DNA of 64,000 nt from Cryptomeria japonica (lineage: Eukaryota > Streptophyta > Pinopsida > Cupressales > Cupressaceae). The stretch covers positions 6,767,001-6,831,000 of the forward strand of contig NC_081414.1 in assembly GCF_030272615.1 (NCBI RefSeq). Direction: 5' to 3'. Position numbers and translations under genes: made by a program. Shown in pieces: positions 10,226-21,214 of this stretch (its first letter is position 1; every line of letters begins with the position of its first letter). The notes under the pieces were generated by a model. The model was not told where the DNA came from. It did not search any database and saw only the letters and a list, made by a program, of their open reading frames with translations.

Positions 10226-13072
10226 TGTTGACATGTTTTTTATGACTACGTCTAACACAAAATAAAGTTGCCTCACGGTCACTTCACTCTCTCTTGATCA
10301 AAGTGCAATTGCATGCTAAGATTGCAGAAAGTTCAAACAATCGACTCCAAGGTTCCTTTATGCTACGGACGTGACTCAGTTGGCGGATGTCATTGTTGAT
10401 AATCCAAGGGGCCTTACGTCTGGATCGTTCTTTCACTTCTTTGTTGTGGCTAAAACTCCATCATCAGATATGGCAATTCTGCGATGTTGTTGCTTCGAAC
10501 GGACTAAAATGAACTGAAAATAAAGCGGATAGGGCTAGAGAATCTAAATCTAAATCTACTCCCAAGGGCTGTGATATCAATAGTTAATGCTTCGGTGGAC
10601 AAATTCCAAATAAACCAAGCTGTGTTTCGCCAAGATCAACTACAACTCTGCAAGAACCGATGCAATCTTTTGGGGATGCTAGAGGATTTTCAAATCGAGA
10701 AAGTACATTTGAATACCCAAAAATGGTATAATCCAAATGACTATTCACAATCGAACTTGGCACAAATTTAAGGGGCTCAGACTAACTTTACACTGCAACT
10801 TACAATCAACAAGATGCAAAAAGTATCAACCATGGAAATTCATCAAACACAATTACATTTTCCATTGAAATCAAAGCACTATACTACTTCTACTCTAAAT
10901 GAGGAAGGTGAAACCATGCAAGCTTTGAAAAAATAACTTAAGTGGACACCATCAAAGAACAATGCTTCACTGTTATTATCTCAAAACTTATCGCAATAAT
11001 TTCATACAAGTCTCCCTCCTTTACAAATGAGGGGGGTCACCCCTTTATATAGGCCTCAGGCCATGATTACATGCAAACCCTAATTAGGGTTTCACCCTAG
11101 AGGATTCCCCACTCAAGATGCAACAAGGTGGAATCAACAATTAATAACCCATCATGTCCTTATACAATTAATTCAAAAGCACTCAAAATAGCATCCATTG
11201 TGCATTAAATGCACCATCTCTTTCAAATTCGCCCAACATGTGTTGAATATTCATCAATGAAAAAATCACCCCATTATGTCATAAATGTTCCATCATTTCC
11301 ACATGTGATGGCTGCATGCAAAAGGAATCTGCCATAAATTTAACATGCAATGATCGGGTTGCCATTTGGTCAAATATTCCAATAATGAATGTGCCACCCT
11401 ATTTGCCATGCATTCAATAGATCCTCGCCATGCAAGTGGACATTGTCGTCATATATCCGCTCCTGCACAGCTCGAATTGTTGGAAAGAGAAAATTTGATT
11501 CAGGAAGAATTTTCTTGAAGTCTCTTCAACTTTCCTTGCTTGAAGAAGGTTTTCCATCAATTTTCACCATCTCCTATTTTTTAGGGATTTTCCACAAATT
11601 AGGGTTTTAGGTTCAGGAGGGAGATAATTCTCTCACGAATCCAAATCTGCAGAAATTTTCAAATTCATACGAGATTTAGTGTCTAAAAATGGATTTTTCA
11701 AAAACTTTCTCAGTTCACCCTTGATTTCTTTCGTGCCTTAGAAATTTTATCTTCAATTCATCCTTGGGTGTCATTTCTTCCTTGCTTGGAATTTTGTCTT
11801 GAAGGAAGGAATTTCCAACATAGTCAATTTTTCACCTTTCCTAGAATTATGTCCTGAAGGAAGGAATTTCCAACACTTAGCCAAATTTTCACCTTTCCTG
11901 GAATTGTGTCCTGAAGGAAGGAATTTCCAGCACTTGGACAAAATTTTCACCTTTCTTGGAATTCCTTATCTAAGCATAGGCGTGGATTTTATGTCATGCA
12001 GGAATTCATGTCCGAAAGGAATTCTTTCCTAACCTCTCCTCAGCGCTCCACAACATGTTTGGGCATGAAAAATACCATGAGGAGGAATTCTTGCTTGAGG
12101 ATGGAATTCCTTGACACCCCATTTTCGGCGCTCTTCCTTTCAACTTGGGCGCTAAAATGTTGGTGTGGAGGAATTTTGATTATGGATAAATTTTCCTCCA
12201 TGACCCCAATCTAACACCCATTGCTCTCCTTGAGCGCTAAAAACACATAGAGAAGGAATTTTGGGTGTGGAGGAAAATTCATCCACAACCCAATTATGGT
12301 GCTTTATCTCTACCTTGGGCGCCATTTCCACATGGTCGTGGAATTTTGGATTTTCTTCCTCTTTCTTCCTGATCTCAACGCCATCTTCCAAATATGCATG
12401 ATTTCATTGCCTTAGGAATTTCTAGCTTTCCATTTTTGGAATGGCCATCCATACATAGCCATTTTTTGATCACTTAGCCTGCTTTTCAAACTTTCCAGAT
12501 TTAGAAATGTTCAAGAATGTTTCGTCTTCAATGTCGACATCCTTGCCAGTTGAGAATCTCCCACAAATAGACTTACTTCAAAACATCAAAATTAGAGCAA
12601 ACTGGGGTAAGATTGCACTTACTAAAAATAAAAACTTGCTAAAAATAAAAATTACTAAAAATAGTAAGTTTTCTTTTTCGTGAAATGAAGACATTCTGAG
12701 AGGTAGTGAAATCCTTAAAAATAGGAACTTTCTAAAAATAGAAAGTTGCTCAGAATTCTCTCAAATTTCACATGCGGGTTCCTTAGAGGGTCTTGATTCC
12801 AATGCAATGCTCAATTTTTCCAAAACCCTAAAGAAAAGGCCTCAAATTCAAGTTTGAAGGTCAAAACCCTAAAACAGACAAAACATGCTCCAGACTTAGC
12901 CAAATTTGCTCAAACGAGCTGCAAACTTGATCAAACTAGCCCCCAAACACTTGCAAACTGAGAGGATTGACGAGGCTGCACGAAAAGACCTGGAAACCAA
13001 AACCAAAAAACCGATAGGGCCTAAAAAGGGGTCCCCATTTGCAATGGGGCGATGTGTGAAAATGTCTCAACA
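10226..13072 (-). mobile_element. X: 2847-bp insertion, probably a solo LTR
   Basis: It starts TGTTGACATG and ends TCTCAACA, and lies between identical CATGG duplications (10221-10225 and 13073-13077). The empty site is seen in the E2 3' LTR, so the boundaries are certain. It has no gag-pol. The left 1.1 kb resembles LTR-like repeats at 36509, 54250 and 56649 (shared phrases 'gactccaagg', 'cttacg', 'tgtttcgcca'). The right 1.5 kb (11530-13072) resembles 38900-40776. A strong TATA box on the minus strand (11045-11052) indicates that it reads leftward. Solo LTR of a long-LTR gypsy family is the best call; a deleted full element is possible. Confidence 0.8.
11045..11052 (-). promoter_or_regulatory. 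Putative TATA box of X LTR
   Basis: On the minus strand it reads CCTATATAAAGG, a consensus-like plant TATA box. A similar minus-strand 'ctatataaac' occurs in the related LTR near 55071. Confidence 0.45.
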
Positions 13073-13077
13073 CATGG

Positions 13078-13241
13078 GAATGTTGTAATTGTGCTACTGT
13101 GTTTGCGCTAATATAAACTGAGATAATTGTTGTTGGGTTTTTCACCTCCAAGAGGGAGGTTTTCCCAGGGTACTATTGTGTTATGTGTATTACGTGTATT
13201 GTTTTTTGTTCTTTGTTATCAATCTCATCATAAAATCAACA
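13078..13241 (+). repeat. E2 5' LTR, right part
   Basis: It matches the last 164 bp of the 3' LTR (21864-22027) and ends AATCAACA next to the primer-binding site. Confidence 0.9.
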
Positions 13242-13253
13242 TGGTATCGGAGC
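13242..13253 (+). other. E2 primer-binding site (tRNA-iMet)
   Basis: TGGTATCGGAGC, one base off the tRNA-iMet complement, immediately after the LTR. Confidence 0.85.
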
Positions 13254-13773
13254 TAGGTTCGAATTGGTTGTGATCAGATTGATAGTAGTTTGTTTCACCT
13301 CTCCTACACACAAGATGGTGGCGAGCATGCCAACCATAAAGGCTTATCTGATGACACACGTGGTGCCCAGAAATCATGGGGGAACAATGCCATCTTGCAT
13401 GATGCAATATTAATATCACCTTGGCTAGTTATCTTTGTTTCCATACTAGACAACCTCGTGTGTAGACCACAGAGATGCTACTACACCTTAGACAGCGACG
13501 AATTCATTAACCACAAAGAGTTCTCAAGACTTGCAGGGTCTCCACATGAATACATGGCTGGGAAAATCAATAAAGAGATAAGTAGTCCTTTAATGTTCAT
13601 GTATTGCATATGTAGTCATTAAATGTGTTATTTACATTGGCAACAGATAAGTTGCATTTGAATATACTTACCATGAGAAACTTGCCCCTTACATGCAAGA
13701 TATTTCATCACAGCTTGTTGCTCTTCAGGCTATAGGTTTTTGGAATTCTATTTGCAATGAAGAGATTGACATT
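13254..13773 (+). other. E2 internal region, left part
   Basis: No recognisable protein. An open frame of 110 codons at 13290 has no known motif. The last five bases (ACATT) are the left target duplication of the nested Copia element. Confidence 0.6.
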
Positions 13774-14432
13774 TGTTAAATTCTGTGAGAAGCAAGAATT
13801 GAGCCAGGATCTGATGTCGGTCATAGATCACATGCAACTCCAAGCAACGGATGATCGAAGATCAAAATAGCTGAATGAAGATAAATTTGATATGAGAGAA
13901 AAATAGAGATAAAGAAGAATTTAGAGAAGACTCTCACCGAGCTATCACTTCACTTGTGAAGGTGAGAGTATATTGCTTATTATATAGAAAAATAATAACA
14001 TATACAACCAAGAGGTGCATTAACTCCCACCTCCATAAAAAGTGGGAGGTTTTACCTACTACCCCATAAAAGGTGGGAGGTTTTTACCTACTTGGTAAAT
14101 GCCAAAACATGTGGCATAACCTCCTTACATGAAAACAAAAAAGGAGTTATAAGAGGTGGCACATAAGGCCAAAAGAGGGTGAGAAACCCAACTACCCCAT
14201 AACCTACTTAGGAAATGACAAAATAGTGGTTATGAGAGGTGGCACAACAAGCCAAAAGAGGGTGTGTAACTCAACTACCCATGTGAGGTGGAGAGTTACA
14301 CATGTAGCTAATGTATTTCACCACGTGTCCTCATATTAACCACACCTAATAACCTAAGCAAGCTTAATAATATATGTGTAGGAAAAATAAATACCCCCTA
14401 ACATAAGGAAAATAAAAAAACCTACACTAACA
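13774..14432 (-). repeat. E3 3' LTR
   Basis: In element orientation it runs TGTTAGTGTAGG to AATTTAACA. A minus-strand TATA-like TATATAATA lies at 13978-13986. Confidence 0.93.
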
Positions 14433-14441
14433 CCCCCCCTT
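14433..14441 (-). other. E3 polypurine tract
   Basis: In element orientation AAGGGGGGG directly precedes the LTR start TGTTAG; primer for plus-strand synthesis. Confidence 0.8.
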
Positions 14442-14587
14442 AAGCGTAGCTTAGGTGGGTGAAAAGATGGGTCCCGACAAATGAGGCCATGTTAGGTACC
14501 CATGTACATAAATATCCCCCCCCAAAAGAAGAAGCCCCCCCATAAGAGGAATAGACCCCCCTAAATAGAGAGAGAAAGAATGAAGGA

Positions 14588-17500
14588 CTAAGAAGCCCCT
14601 CCTAAAGTAGACACCTTTTGCATCCCAAGCAAAGATCGCAAATGAAGGAACTTGCTTTCAGTGAAAGGTTTGGTGAAGATGTCTGCAGTTTGCTCCGATG
14701 TAGAAAAATACTTAAGATCAATGATGCCTTCCTGAATGAGCTCCCGAATATAGTGCATATGTATCTCAATGTGTTTCGTCCTCTGATGATGAACTGGATT
14801 TTTTGAGATCTGTATAGCACTCTGATTATCACAAAAGATGATGGTAGGCTTTCTGACTGGAATACCAAACTCAGTAAGAATATTTTGAAGCCAAATAGCC
14901 TCAGTGGTGGCATTGACTGCCCCTCGATACTTGGCCTCTGTCGATGAAAGAGCAATTGCAGACTGCTTCTTGCTCGACCAACAAACTGGACCAGAACCAA
15001 GTGAGAAGCAATACCCAGAAGTAGACTTGCGATCCTGAGAATCACCTGCCCAATCTGAATCCGTATATCCTACCAAGTCAATATCCACACCTGCTAAATA
15101 CTGAATTCCATAATTGTGAGTACCCTGAATGTAGTGGAGGATCCGCTTAGCTGCTTTCCAATGCAACTCATGTGGCTCCTGCATGAATCTAGAGACCATG
15201 CCCACAGCATAAGAAATGTCGGGTCTCGTATGAGTCAAATAAATGAGGCTTCCAACAAGCTGTCGATATAAAGTGCCATCAACCAAGGGTGAAAAGCACT
15301 TAGCCTCAAGTTTGACCCCTGACAAAAATGGAGTAGGTGCAGGCTTACAATCAGCCATGTGAAATCTGGAGAGCATATCAAGTGCATACTTGGGTTGTCC
15401 AAGGAAGATTCCTGAAGATGATTGAGTGATCTCAATTCCCAAGAAGTAATGCAGAAGACCCAAGTCTGACATCAAAAATCTATCATGTAGAGCAATTTTC
15501 ACTGCTTTGATGGTGGATGAGTGACTCCCTGTGAGTAACAAGTCATCAACATAGAGAACTAGAAATGTGAGAGTTTCATCCTGTTGCAGAATGTATACGT
15601 TCGGATCAGAATGGCACCGAGTGAAACCAACTGTCAGAAGAAATGAGTCCATCTTGGCATACCAAGCTCGAGGAGCCTGTTTGAGGCCATAGAGAGACTT
15701 TCGAAGTCGACACACAAGTGAAGGATCCTGAACAAACCCCTGTGGTTGCTCCATGTAGATTTCCTCCTGAAGGTCACCATGAAGAAATGCACTCTTCACA
15801 TCCATCTGATGAACTTCCCAACGATGTGTTGCAGCTATAGCAAGAACAAGTCGGATGGAATTCATTTTAGCAACTGGAGCAAAAGTCTCAGAGTAATCAA
15901 CCCCTAGAACTTGGGAAAAACCTTTTGCTACCAAGCGAGCCTTATACTTATCAACCGACCCATCCGCTGCAAATTTTGTTCGATAGATCCACTTGCATCG
16001 AACAAGTTTCCTTCCCTTAGGAAGAGGAACTAAATTCCATGTGTGATTCCTTTCCAAGGAATTGAACTCTTCTTGCATTGCAGCATCCCACTCAGGAACA
16101 CCTGAAGCTTCTCGAAAGGACTGTGGATCAGAAGCTGAAGCAATGAAGAGATGTGGAGCTTGCTGAAATTGTGACCTTGTTCTTCTAGTATCTAATGGAT
16201 CACCAAGCCAATCTCCTGCTGACTCAAAAGTTTGTCGAGCCCAAAGAGGCACTGGGGCTAGAGAGTCTGGGGGAGAATCATCAACCTCTGAATGATGACT
16301 ATGAGAGGAATGTGAATCCTCATCATCGCTGTCACCATCTGAAGTAGAGGAAGAAGACTCCTCATCAAGATTAGGAGGATTAAGATCCTCTGAAGAACTG
16401 TCATCATAATGCAATTTCTCCAATGTGATAGTGGATGGAGAAGTGGTATGAGAAGACCTAGAAGAACTCTCCTCAAAATGAACACTCCTCTCAATGAACA
16501 ACTCATGAGTAGTGGGATGGAGAAGCCTATACCCTTTGACATCATCTGGATATCCAACAAATATGCAAGGCTTACTCTGCAGATCCATAGCCTTGCGTTT
16601 TTCAGCTGGAATGTGGGCCCATGCAAGAGAACCAAACACTCTAAAGTGTTTAACTGTGGGTTTTCGACCAGTCCAAGCTTGAAAGGGAGTTACCCCCTTC
16701 ACAGCGTTATGAGGAACTCGATTCTGGATGTAACATGCACAGTTGATGGCCTCTGCCCAATACTGAGGTGCCAAAGACTTGGAGTGAATCATACAATTAG
16801 CCATCTCCTTCAAGGACCTATTTTTTCGTTCTGCTACACTATTTTGTTGAGGACTGTATGGAACTGTGTGCTGCATGTTGATACCTTCTGAAGCACAAAA
16901 CTGTTCAAACTGATTATTAACATATTCACCCCCATTATCTGTACGCAGAATCTTGATGAACTTCCCAGATTGTTTCTCTGCAAAAGCTTTGAAATCTAGA
17001 AAATTTTCAAAGACTTCAGACTTTTGTTTGAGAAAGTAAACCCATGTATATCTAGAAAAGTCATCAATAAATGTCAAGACATATCTAGCTTTGCTGAAAG
17101 ATGGTTGTGGAAATGGTCCTGCCAAGTCACTATGTACCAACTCCAATAGTTGTGTAGCTCTCCAAGCTTTACCTTTATCATACTTCTCCTCTGGATGCTT
17201 ACCAAGAATGCACCCCTGGCAAACTCCATCAGAAAATCGAATAGAAGGCAACCCTGAAACCATTTCTTGTTGACTGAGTTGTTGCAAGTAACGGTAGTTC
17301 AAGTGGCCAAACCGTTGATGCCACAAACAACTCACCTCATCTGCATGAGTGAGTAAAACTGTCGAAGGAGAGTCAGGAACAAAGTGAGAAAACTGATATA
17401 ATCTAGAATGATGATCTGCTTTTCCCACAGCAACAGTAGACCCATTATGCATTTCGCTGATTACCACTGCATCTGATGTGAACTCAACTCGCTTGCCAAA

Positions 17501-18712
17501 ACCAGTGTGAGTGATCTGATAAACAGATAGGAGATTAGTTGATAAAGATGGAACACAAAGGACATCTTGAAATGTTCCTTCACCCACATCAACAGACCCT
17601 CTCCCATGCACTTCAACAGGAGTGTCATCACCCATTAGGATGGAAGGCATAGAACATGGCTCTAAAGATGTAAAATCATCTTCTGAAGAAGCCATGTGGT
17701 GTGAAGCACCTGAGTCAATTATCCAAGAATTTGGTTGTGAAGCAATAGCAACTAGGGCCTTACCCTTTCCTTTCCCCTTACTCTTATCTATGTCCTTAGA
17801 AGATCCTTCTGATGAACTTTGTTTGACTGAATTAGGAACCTTGATATTATTTTTTTCAAGAAGATTTGAAAGGTGATCAATTTGTTTCTTTAAACACTTA
17901 TGTTCATCATGACCAGGCCTCTTACAATAAGAACACTTGACCTTCTCCTTCTTAGGTTGTTCACCTTTTGATGAAGAGGTCTCATTGTCTGCTTTTGAAG
18001 TAGCAGATTTCTGATCTTTCTTCTTCTCTCCTTGATTCTTTTGTTTCTTATCTTGCTTACTAGACCCTTTATGTTCTTTTGTGCCTTGATTTACAACTAA
18101 GGCATGTGACTTAGAGGGCTTTATTGTACCCATTTGAACCAATTTGTCCTGCTCCCTAGTGAGTTCTGCAGCAAAATCATCTAAAGAAGACATTTTGAAT
18201 GTGGTACCTAGGGCACATTTGGTAGCATAGAATGTGGAAACAAACACTGAATAATTAGGACCAAGCTTAGAAAGAATACTCAAGATCAATTGCTTATCAT
18301 CTTTCTTAGTTCCACATTGTTCCAACTGCAATCTTATAGACTTAAGTTTAGTGAAGAAGTCTTGTATAGTATCAAAATTGGTTGGATTCAACCCTATGAG
18401 TTCATTCTCCAATTGATGACCTCTTAGTTCATCCTGCTTACCAAAGAGGTTTCCCAAAGTAGTCCATACTGTATTTGGTGTTGTAGCAGATTCAATGTGA
18501 AAAAGAAGGTCAGGAGAGACTGACATGCACAATGTACCAAAAGCTTCATCACATTTATTAAACCATTTAATCTTTTCTGCAGCATCTTGAGGTTCAGTTT
18601 CAAGTCCCATAGTAACACGATGATATCCATGTCTTTTCAGATATATTATCATCTTAGATTTCCATTCAAAGTAATTATATGGTGTTAAAAGTGGAACTGT
18701 AGATGCATCCAT
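14588..18712 (-). CDS. Copia gag-pol polyprotein, 1374 residues
   Basis: Encodes all proteins needed to copy and insert the element. In order: gag (about 1-250); CCHC knuckle C260-X2-C263-X4-H268-X4-C273; aspartic protease IIDSGASHHM (Asp333); GAG-pre-integrase zinc site (H465/H470, C498/C501); integrase core with D529, D592 and E628 (35 residues between the last two); reverse transcriptase about 885-1130 with YVDD at 1054-1057; RNase H from about 1200 with TDSDWAG, then STEAKY, then FCDNQSA. Length and unbroken frame are typical of complete plant Copia elements. Residue 1261 is Lys (AAG at 14930-14932) where the family has the catalytic Glu of TEAEY, one G-to-A step, so RNase H is probably weakened or dead. 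The ATG at 18712 gives a normal gag N terminus (MDASTVPLLTPYNYFEW). Confidence 0.97.
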   Translation of the reverse strand: MDASTVPLLTPYNYFEWKSKMIIYLKRHGYHRVTMGLETEPQDAAEKIKWFNKCDEAFGTLCMSVSPDLLFHIESATTPNTVWTTLGNLFGKQDELRGHQLENELIGLNPTNFDTIQDFFTKLKSIRLQLEQCGTKKDDKQLILSILSKLGPNYSVFVSTFYATKCALGTTFKMSSLDDFAAELTREQDKLVQMGTIKPSKSHALVVNQGTKEHKGSSKQDKKQKNQGEKKKDQKSATSKADNETSSSKGEQPKKEKVKCSYCKRPGHDEHKCLKKQIDHLSNLLEKNNIKVPNSVKQSSSEGSSKDIDKSKGKGKGKALVAIASQPNSWIIDSGASHHMASSEDDFTSLEPCSMPSILMGDDTPVEVHGRGSVDVGEGTFQDVLCVPSLSTNLLSVYQITHTGFGKRVEFTSDAVVISEMHNGSTVAVGKADHHSRLYQFSHFVPDSPSTVLLTHADEVSCLWHQRFGHLNYRYLQQLSQQEMVSGLPSIRFSDGVCQGCILGKHPEEKYDKGKAWRATQLLELVHSDLAGPFPQPSFSKARYVLTFIDDFSRYTWVYFLKQKSEVFENFLDFKAFAEKQSGKFIKILRTDNGGEYVNNQFEQFCASEGINMQHTVPYSPQQNSVAERKNRSLKEMANCMIHSKSLAPQYWAEAINCACYIQNRVPHNAVKGVTPFQAWTGRKPTVKHFRVFGSLAWAHIPAEKRKAMDLQSKPCIFVGYPDDVKGYRLLHPTTHELFIERSVHFEESSSRSSHTTSPSTITLEKLHYDDSSSEDLNPPNLDEESSSSTSDGDSDDEDSHSSHSHHSEVDDSPPDSLAPVPLWARQTFESAGDWLGDPLDTRRTRSQFQQAPHLFIASASDPQSFREASGVPEWDAAMQEEFNSLERNHTWNLVPLPKGRKLVRCKWIYRTKFAADGSVDKYKARLVAKGFSQVLGVDYSETFAPVAKMNSIRLVLAIAATHRWEVHQMDVKSAFLHGDLQEEIYMEQPQGFVQDPSLVCRLRKSLYGLKQAPRAWYAKMDSFLLTVGFTRCHSDPNVYILQQDETLTFLVLYVDDLLLTGSHSSTIKAVKIALHDRFLMSDLGLLHYFLGIEITQSSSGIFLGQPKYALDMLSRFHMADCKPAPTPFLSGVKLEAKCFSPLVDGTLYRQLVGSLIYLTHTRPDISYAVGMVSRFMQEPHELHWKAAKRILHYIQGTHNYGIQYLAGVDIDLVGYTDSDWAGDSQDRKSTSGYCFSLGSGPVCWSSKKQSAIALSSTEAKYRGAVNATTEAIWLQNILTEFGIPVRKPTIIFCDNQSAIQISKNPVHHQRTKHIEIHMHYIRELIQEGIIDLKYFSTSEQTADIFTKPFTESKFLHLRSLLGMQKVSTLGGAS

Positions 18713-19485
18713 GATAGCAGAAAAGAAGATTGCAAAGAGTCAAGAAGAGTGCAAGAAGGAAGACACAAGAGACACCCCCCCTTTTCACTAGTCTTTGAAA
18801 TCACCCCCCCCAAATATTACAAGGTTGGCACTTTATAATTAGTGCATTTACAAGGCTTTTATCAGATTACAATGCTTTCTAAGGCTTTAATGGCCAAAAT
18901 AGAAAGTTTAAATACATATAAATTTAACACAAAATCTGAAGAAAAAAAATTAGCCTTATAGCTGCTCAATGTATCTTAATACCTTTCCAACAACTATTCG
19001 TTTTTGTAAAATAGAGTTGTGAGAAGAAAGATATGATCTATAGAAGAAAAAAAACATGCAGCTGATTCAACCTGCAATATCTAACAAAGAAGGGTAGAAT
19101 ATTTCAATAAGAACTGCAATTATGAAGAGTGCTCATTTCCAGCTTTCCGTCAAGTACTCTGATTTTTTTTACTGTGTTCTCCAAACTCTGAATTTGGTGA
19201 AATAAAAGTCACTTATGATTTTCACAAGCCTTCTGGACACTCTGGAAATGCTAAAGAAGCCTCCAATATTACCAAAAACGCTGCAATCACCTAGATCTCA
19301 AAGAACACATATATAAAACCAGATTTAACTAGAAGCTTATTTTCCTTTAAACTGTTCTGATTCTCCAGATCACACGAAAATGCAGGAGAAGAGCATACTT
19401 GGTTTTTAAGAAAAATATTAGCTATCTAACAATCTCAAATCTCTCAAATAAATCAGAAAAGCAATGAGCTATACCAGACAACACG
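18713..19485 (-). other. E3 untranslated leader
   Basis: About 770 bp between primer site and gag start; no ORF or repeat of note. Confidence 0.7.
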
Positions 19486-19497
19486 GCTCTGATACCA
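19486..19497 (-). other. E3 primer-binding site (tRNA-iMet)
   Basis: Reads TGGTATCAGAGC on the minus strand, flush with the LTR end. Confidence 0.93.
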
Positions 19498-20156
19498 TGT
19501 TAAATTCTGTGAGAAGCAAGAATTGAGCTAGGATCTGATGTCGATCATAGATCACATGCAACTCCAAGCAACGGATGATCGAAGATCAAAATAGCTGAAT
19601 GAAGATAAATCTGATATGAGAGAAAAATAGAGATAAAGAAGAATTTAGAGAAGACTCTCACCGAGCTATCACTTCACTTGTGAAGGTGAGAGTATATTGC
19701 TTATTATATAGAAAAATAATAACATATACAACCAAGAGGTGCATTAACTCCCACCTCTATAAAAAGTGGAAGGTTTTACCTACTACCCCATAAAAGGTGG
19801 GAGGTTTTTACCTACTTGGTAAATGCCAAAACATGTGGCATAACCTCCTTACATAAAAACAAAAAAGGAGTTATAAGAGGTGGCACATAAGGCCAAAAGA
19901 GGGTGAGAAACCCAACTACCCCATAACCTACTTAGGAAATGACAAAATAGTGGTTATGAGAGGTGGCACAACAAGCCAAAAGAGGGTGTGTAACTCAACT
20001 ACCCATGTGAGGTGGAGAGTTACACATGTAGCTAATGTATTTCACCACGTGTCCTCATATTAACCACACCTAATAACCTAAGCAAGCTTAATAATATATG
20101 TGTAGGAAAAATAAATACCCCCTAACATAAGGAAAATAAAAAAACCTACACTAACA
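19498..20156 (-). repeat. E3 5' LTR
   Basis: Same length as the 3' LTR. Transcription should start downstream of the minus-strand TATATAATA at about 19702-19710. Confidence 0.93.
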
Positions 20157-20161
20157 ACATT

Positions 20162-20517
20162 TAGGAGGAATATGAAGGGGATTTTAGTGAAGCAATAGGC
20201 GCCCTTGTTTATGCTCTATGGGTGGTCTTTCGAGACAAAGAAAGGATGGATCAAGAAGCATTCGAGGGAGAAAGAACTTGATGCTTGCAGTCATAGAACT
20301 GAGATGATGGCCGGAAGTGCTTCTTCAAGGAAAGAAGATTTTGAGGCATCTTGTCAAGAAGCATCACAGGTTGAAGTCTAGAGACAGCTTGCTACCATAA
20401 AGCTGAGTTGGTGATACATAATTAGAGGGAGCTTGACATTTTCAACTTCAGAGGGAGCCTAATTTTTTAGCTTCAGAAGGAGCTTGACATTCCAGCTTCA
20501 AAGGGAACCACGTCATC
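20162..20517 (+). other. E2 internal region, right part before the arrays
   Basis: Purine-rich, non-coding. 'gagggagcttgac' recurs near 20425, 20450 and 20478. Confidence 0.5.
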
Positions 20518-21190
20518 ATGAAGATTTGGTTAATGCATTTTTCCTCTGTGATGGAGAAATTTGAGGTGAAAGCCCTTGTTAATGAGTTCTTCTCTGTGAG
20601 GGAGAAGTCTGAGGTGCAATCCCTTGTTAATGAGTTCTTCTCTGTGAGGGAGAAGTTCAAGGTGCAATCCCTTGTTAATGCATTCTTCTCTGCGAGAAAA
20701 GTTTGAGGTGAAAGCCCTTGTTCCTCCCTCTGCGAGTAGGCATGGTGGTAATGCACTCTTCTCTGGGAGAAGTTTGAGGTGAAAGCCCTCGTTCCACCCT
20801 TTGTGAATAGGTATGGTGGATCCACCCTCTGAGTAGGTATGGTGGATGTCATGGAAGAAATTTCATGATGTAGCACTTGTGTTTATCCACCCTCTGCGAG
20901 TTGGTATGGTGGACCCACCCTCTACGAGTAAGCATAGTGGATGTCATTCCACGACTTAGCACTTGTGTTTGTTCACCCTCTGGGAGCAGCTATGGTGAAC
21001 GTCATGTTGAGATGACATCATGTTTCCATCCATGCGAGTAGCCATGGTGGTTGTGTTCATGCGTAATTCCATTCATGGGAGTAGCCATTATGGAACCACC
21101 CTCTGGGAGTAGCCATGGTGGTTGTGTTCATTTGCATTTTCATGGGAGTAGCCATGATGGTTGTCACTATGTGACTTGGTTATTGAGAAG
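20518..21190 (+). repeat. E2 compound minisatellite
   Basis: Two degenerate arrays. From 20518 to 20800 there are units of about 57-60 bp built on 'ttaatg.gttcttctctg' plus 'gaggtg.aa.ccctt'. From 20700 to 21180 there are units on 'caccctctgcgagtaggcat' followed by 'ggtggatgtcat'. The first motif also occurs in E1 at 3690-3800. Confidence 0.8.
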
Positions 21191-21214
21191 GACTCCTCCC
21201 TAGCTAAGAGGGAG

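Larger units (their letters stand above)
13774..20156 (-). mobile_element. E3: near-intact Copia retrotransposon
   Basis: Two 659-bp LTRs, minus-strand coding, ACATT target duplications (13769-13773, 20157-20161), a tRNA-iMet primer site (19486-19497), a polypurine tract (14433-14441) and one uninterrupted polyprotein. The LTRs differ at six positions by my alignment, all transitions (0.9%), so insertion is recent relative to the host element E2. All structural parts for transposition are present; one RNase H residue is altered (see CDS). Confidence 0.95.
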
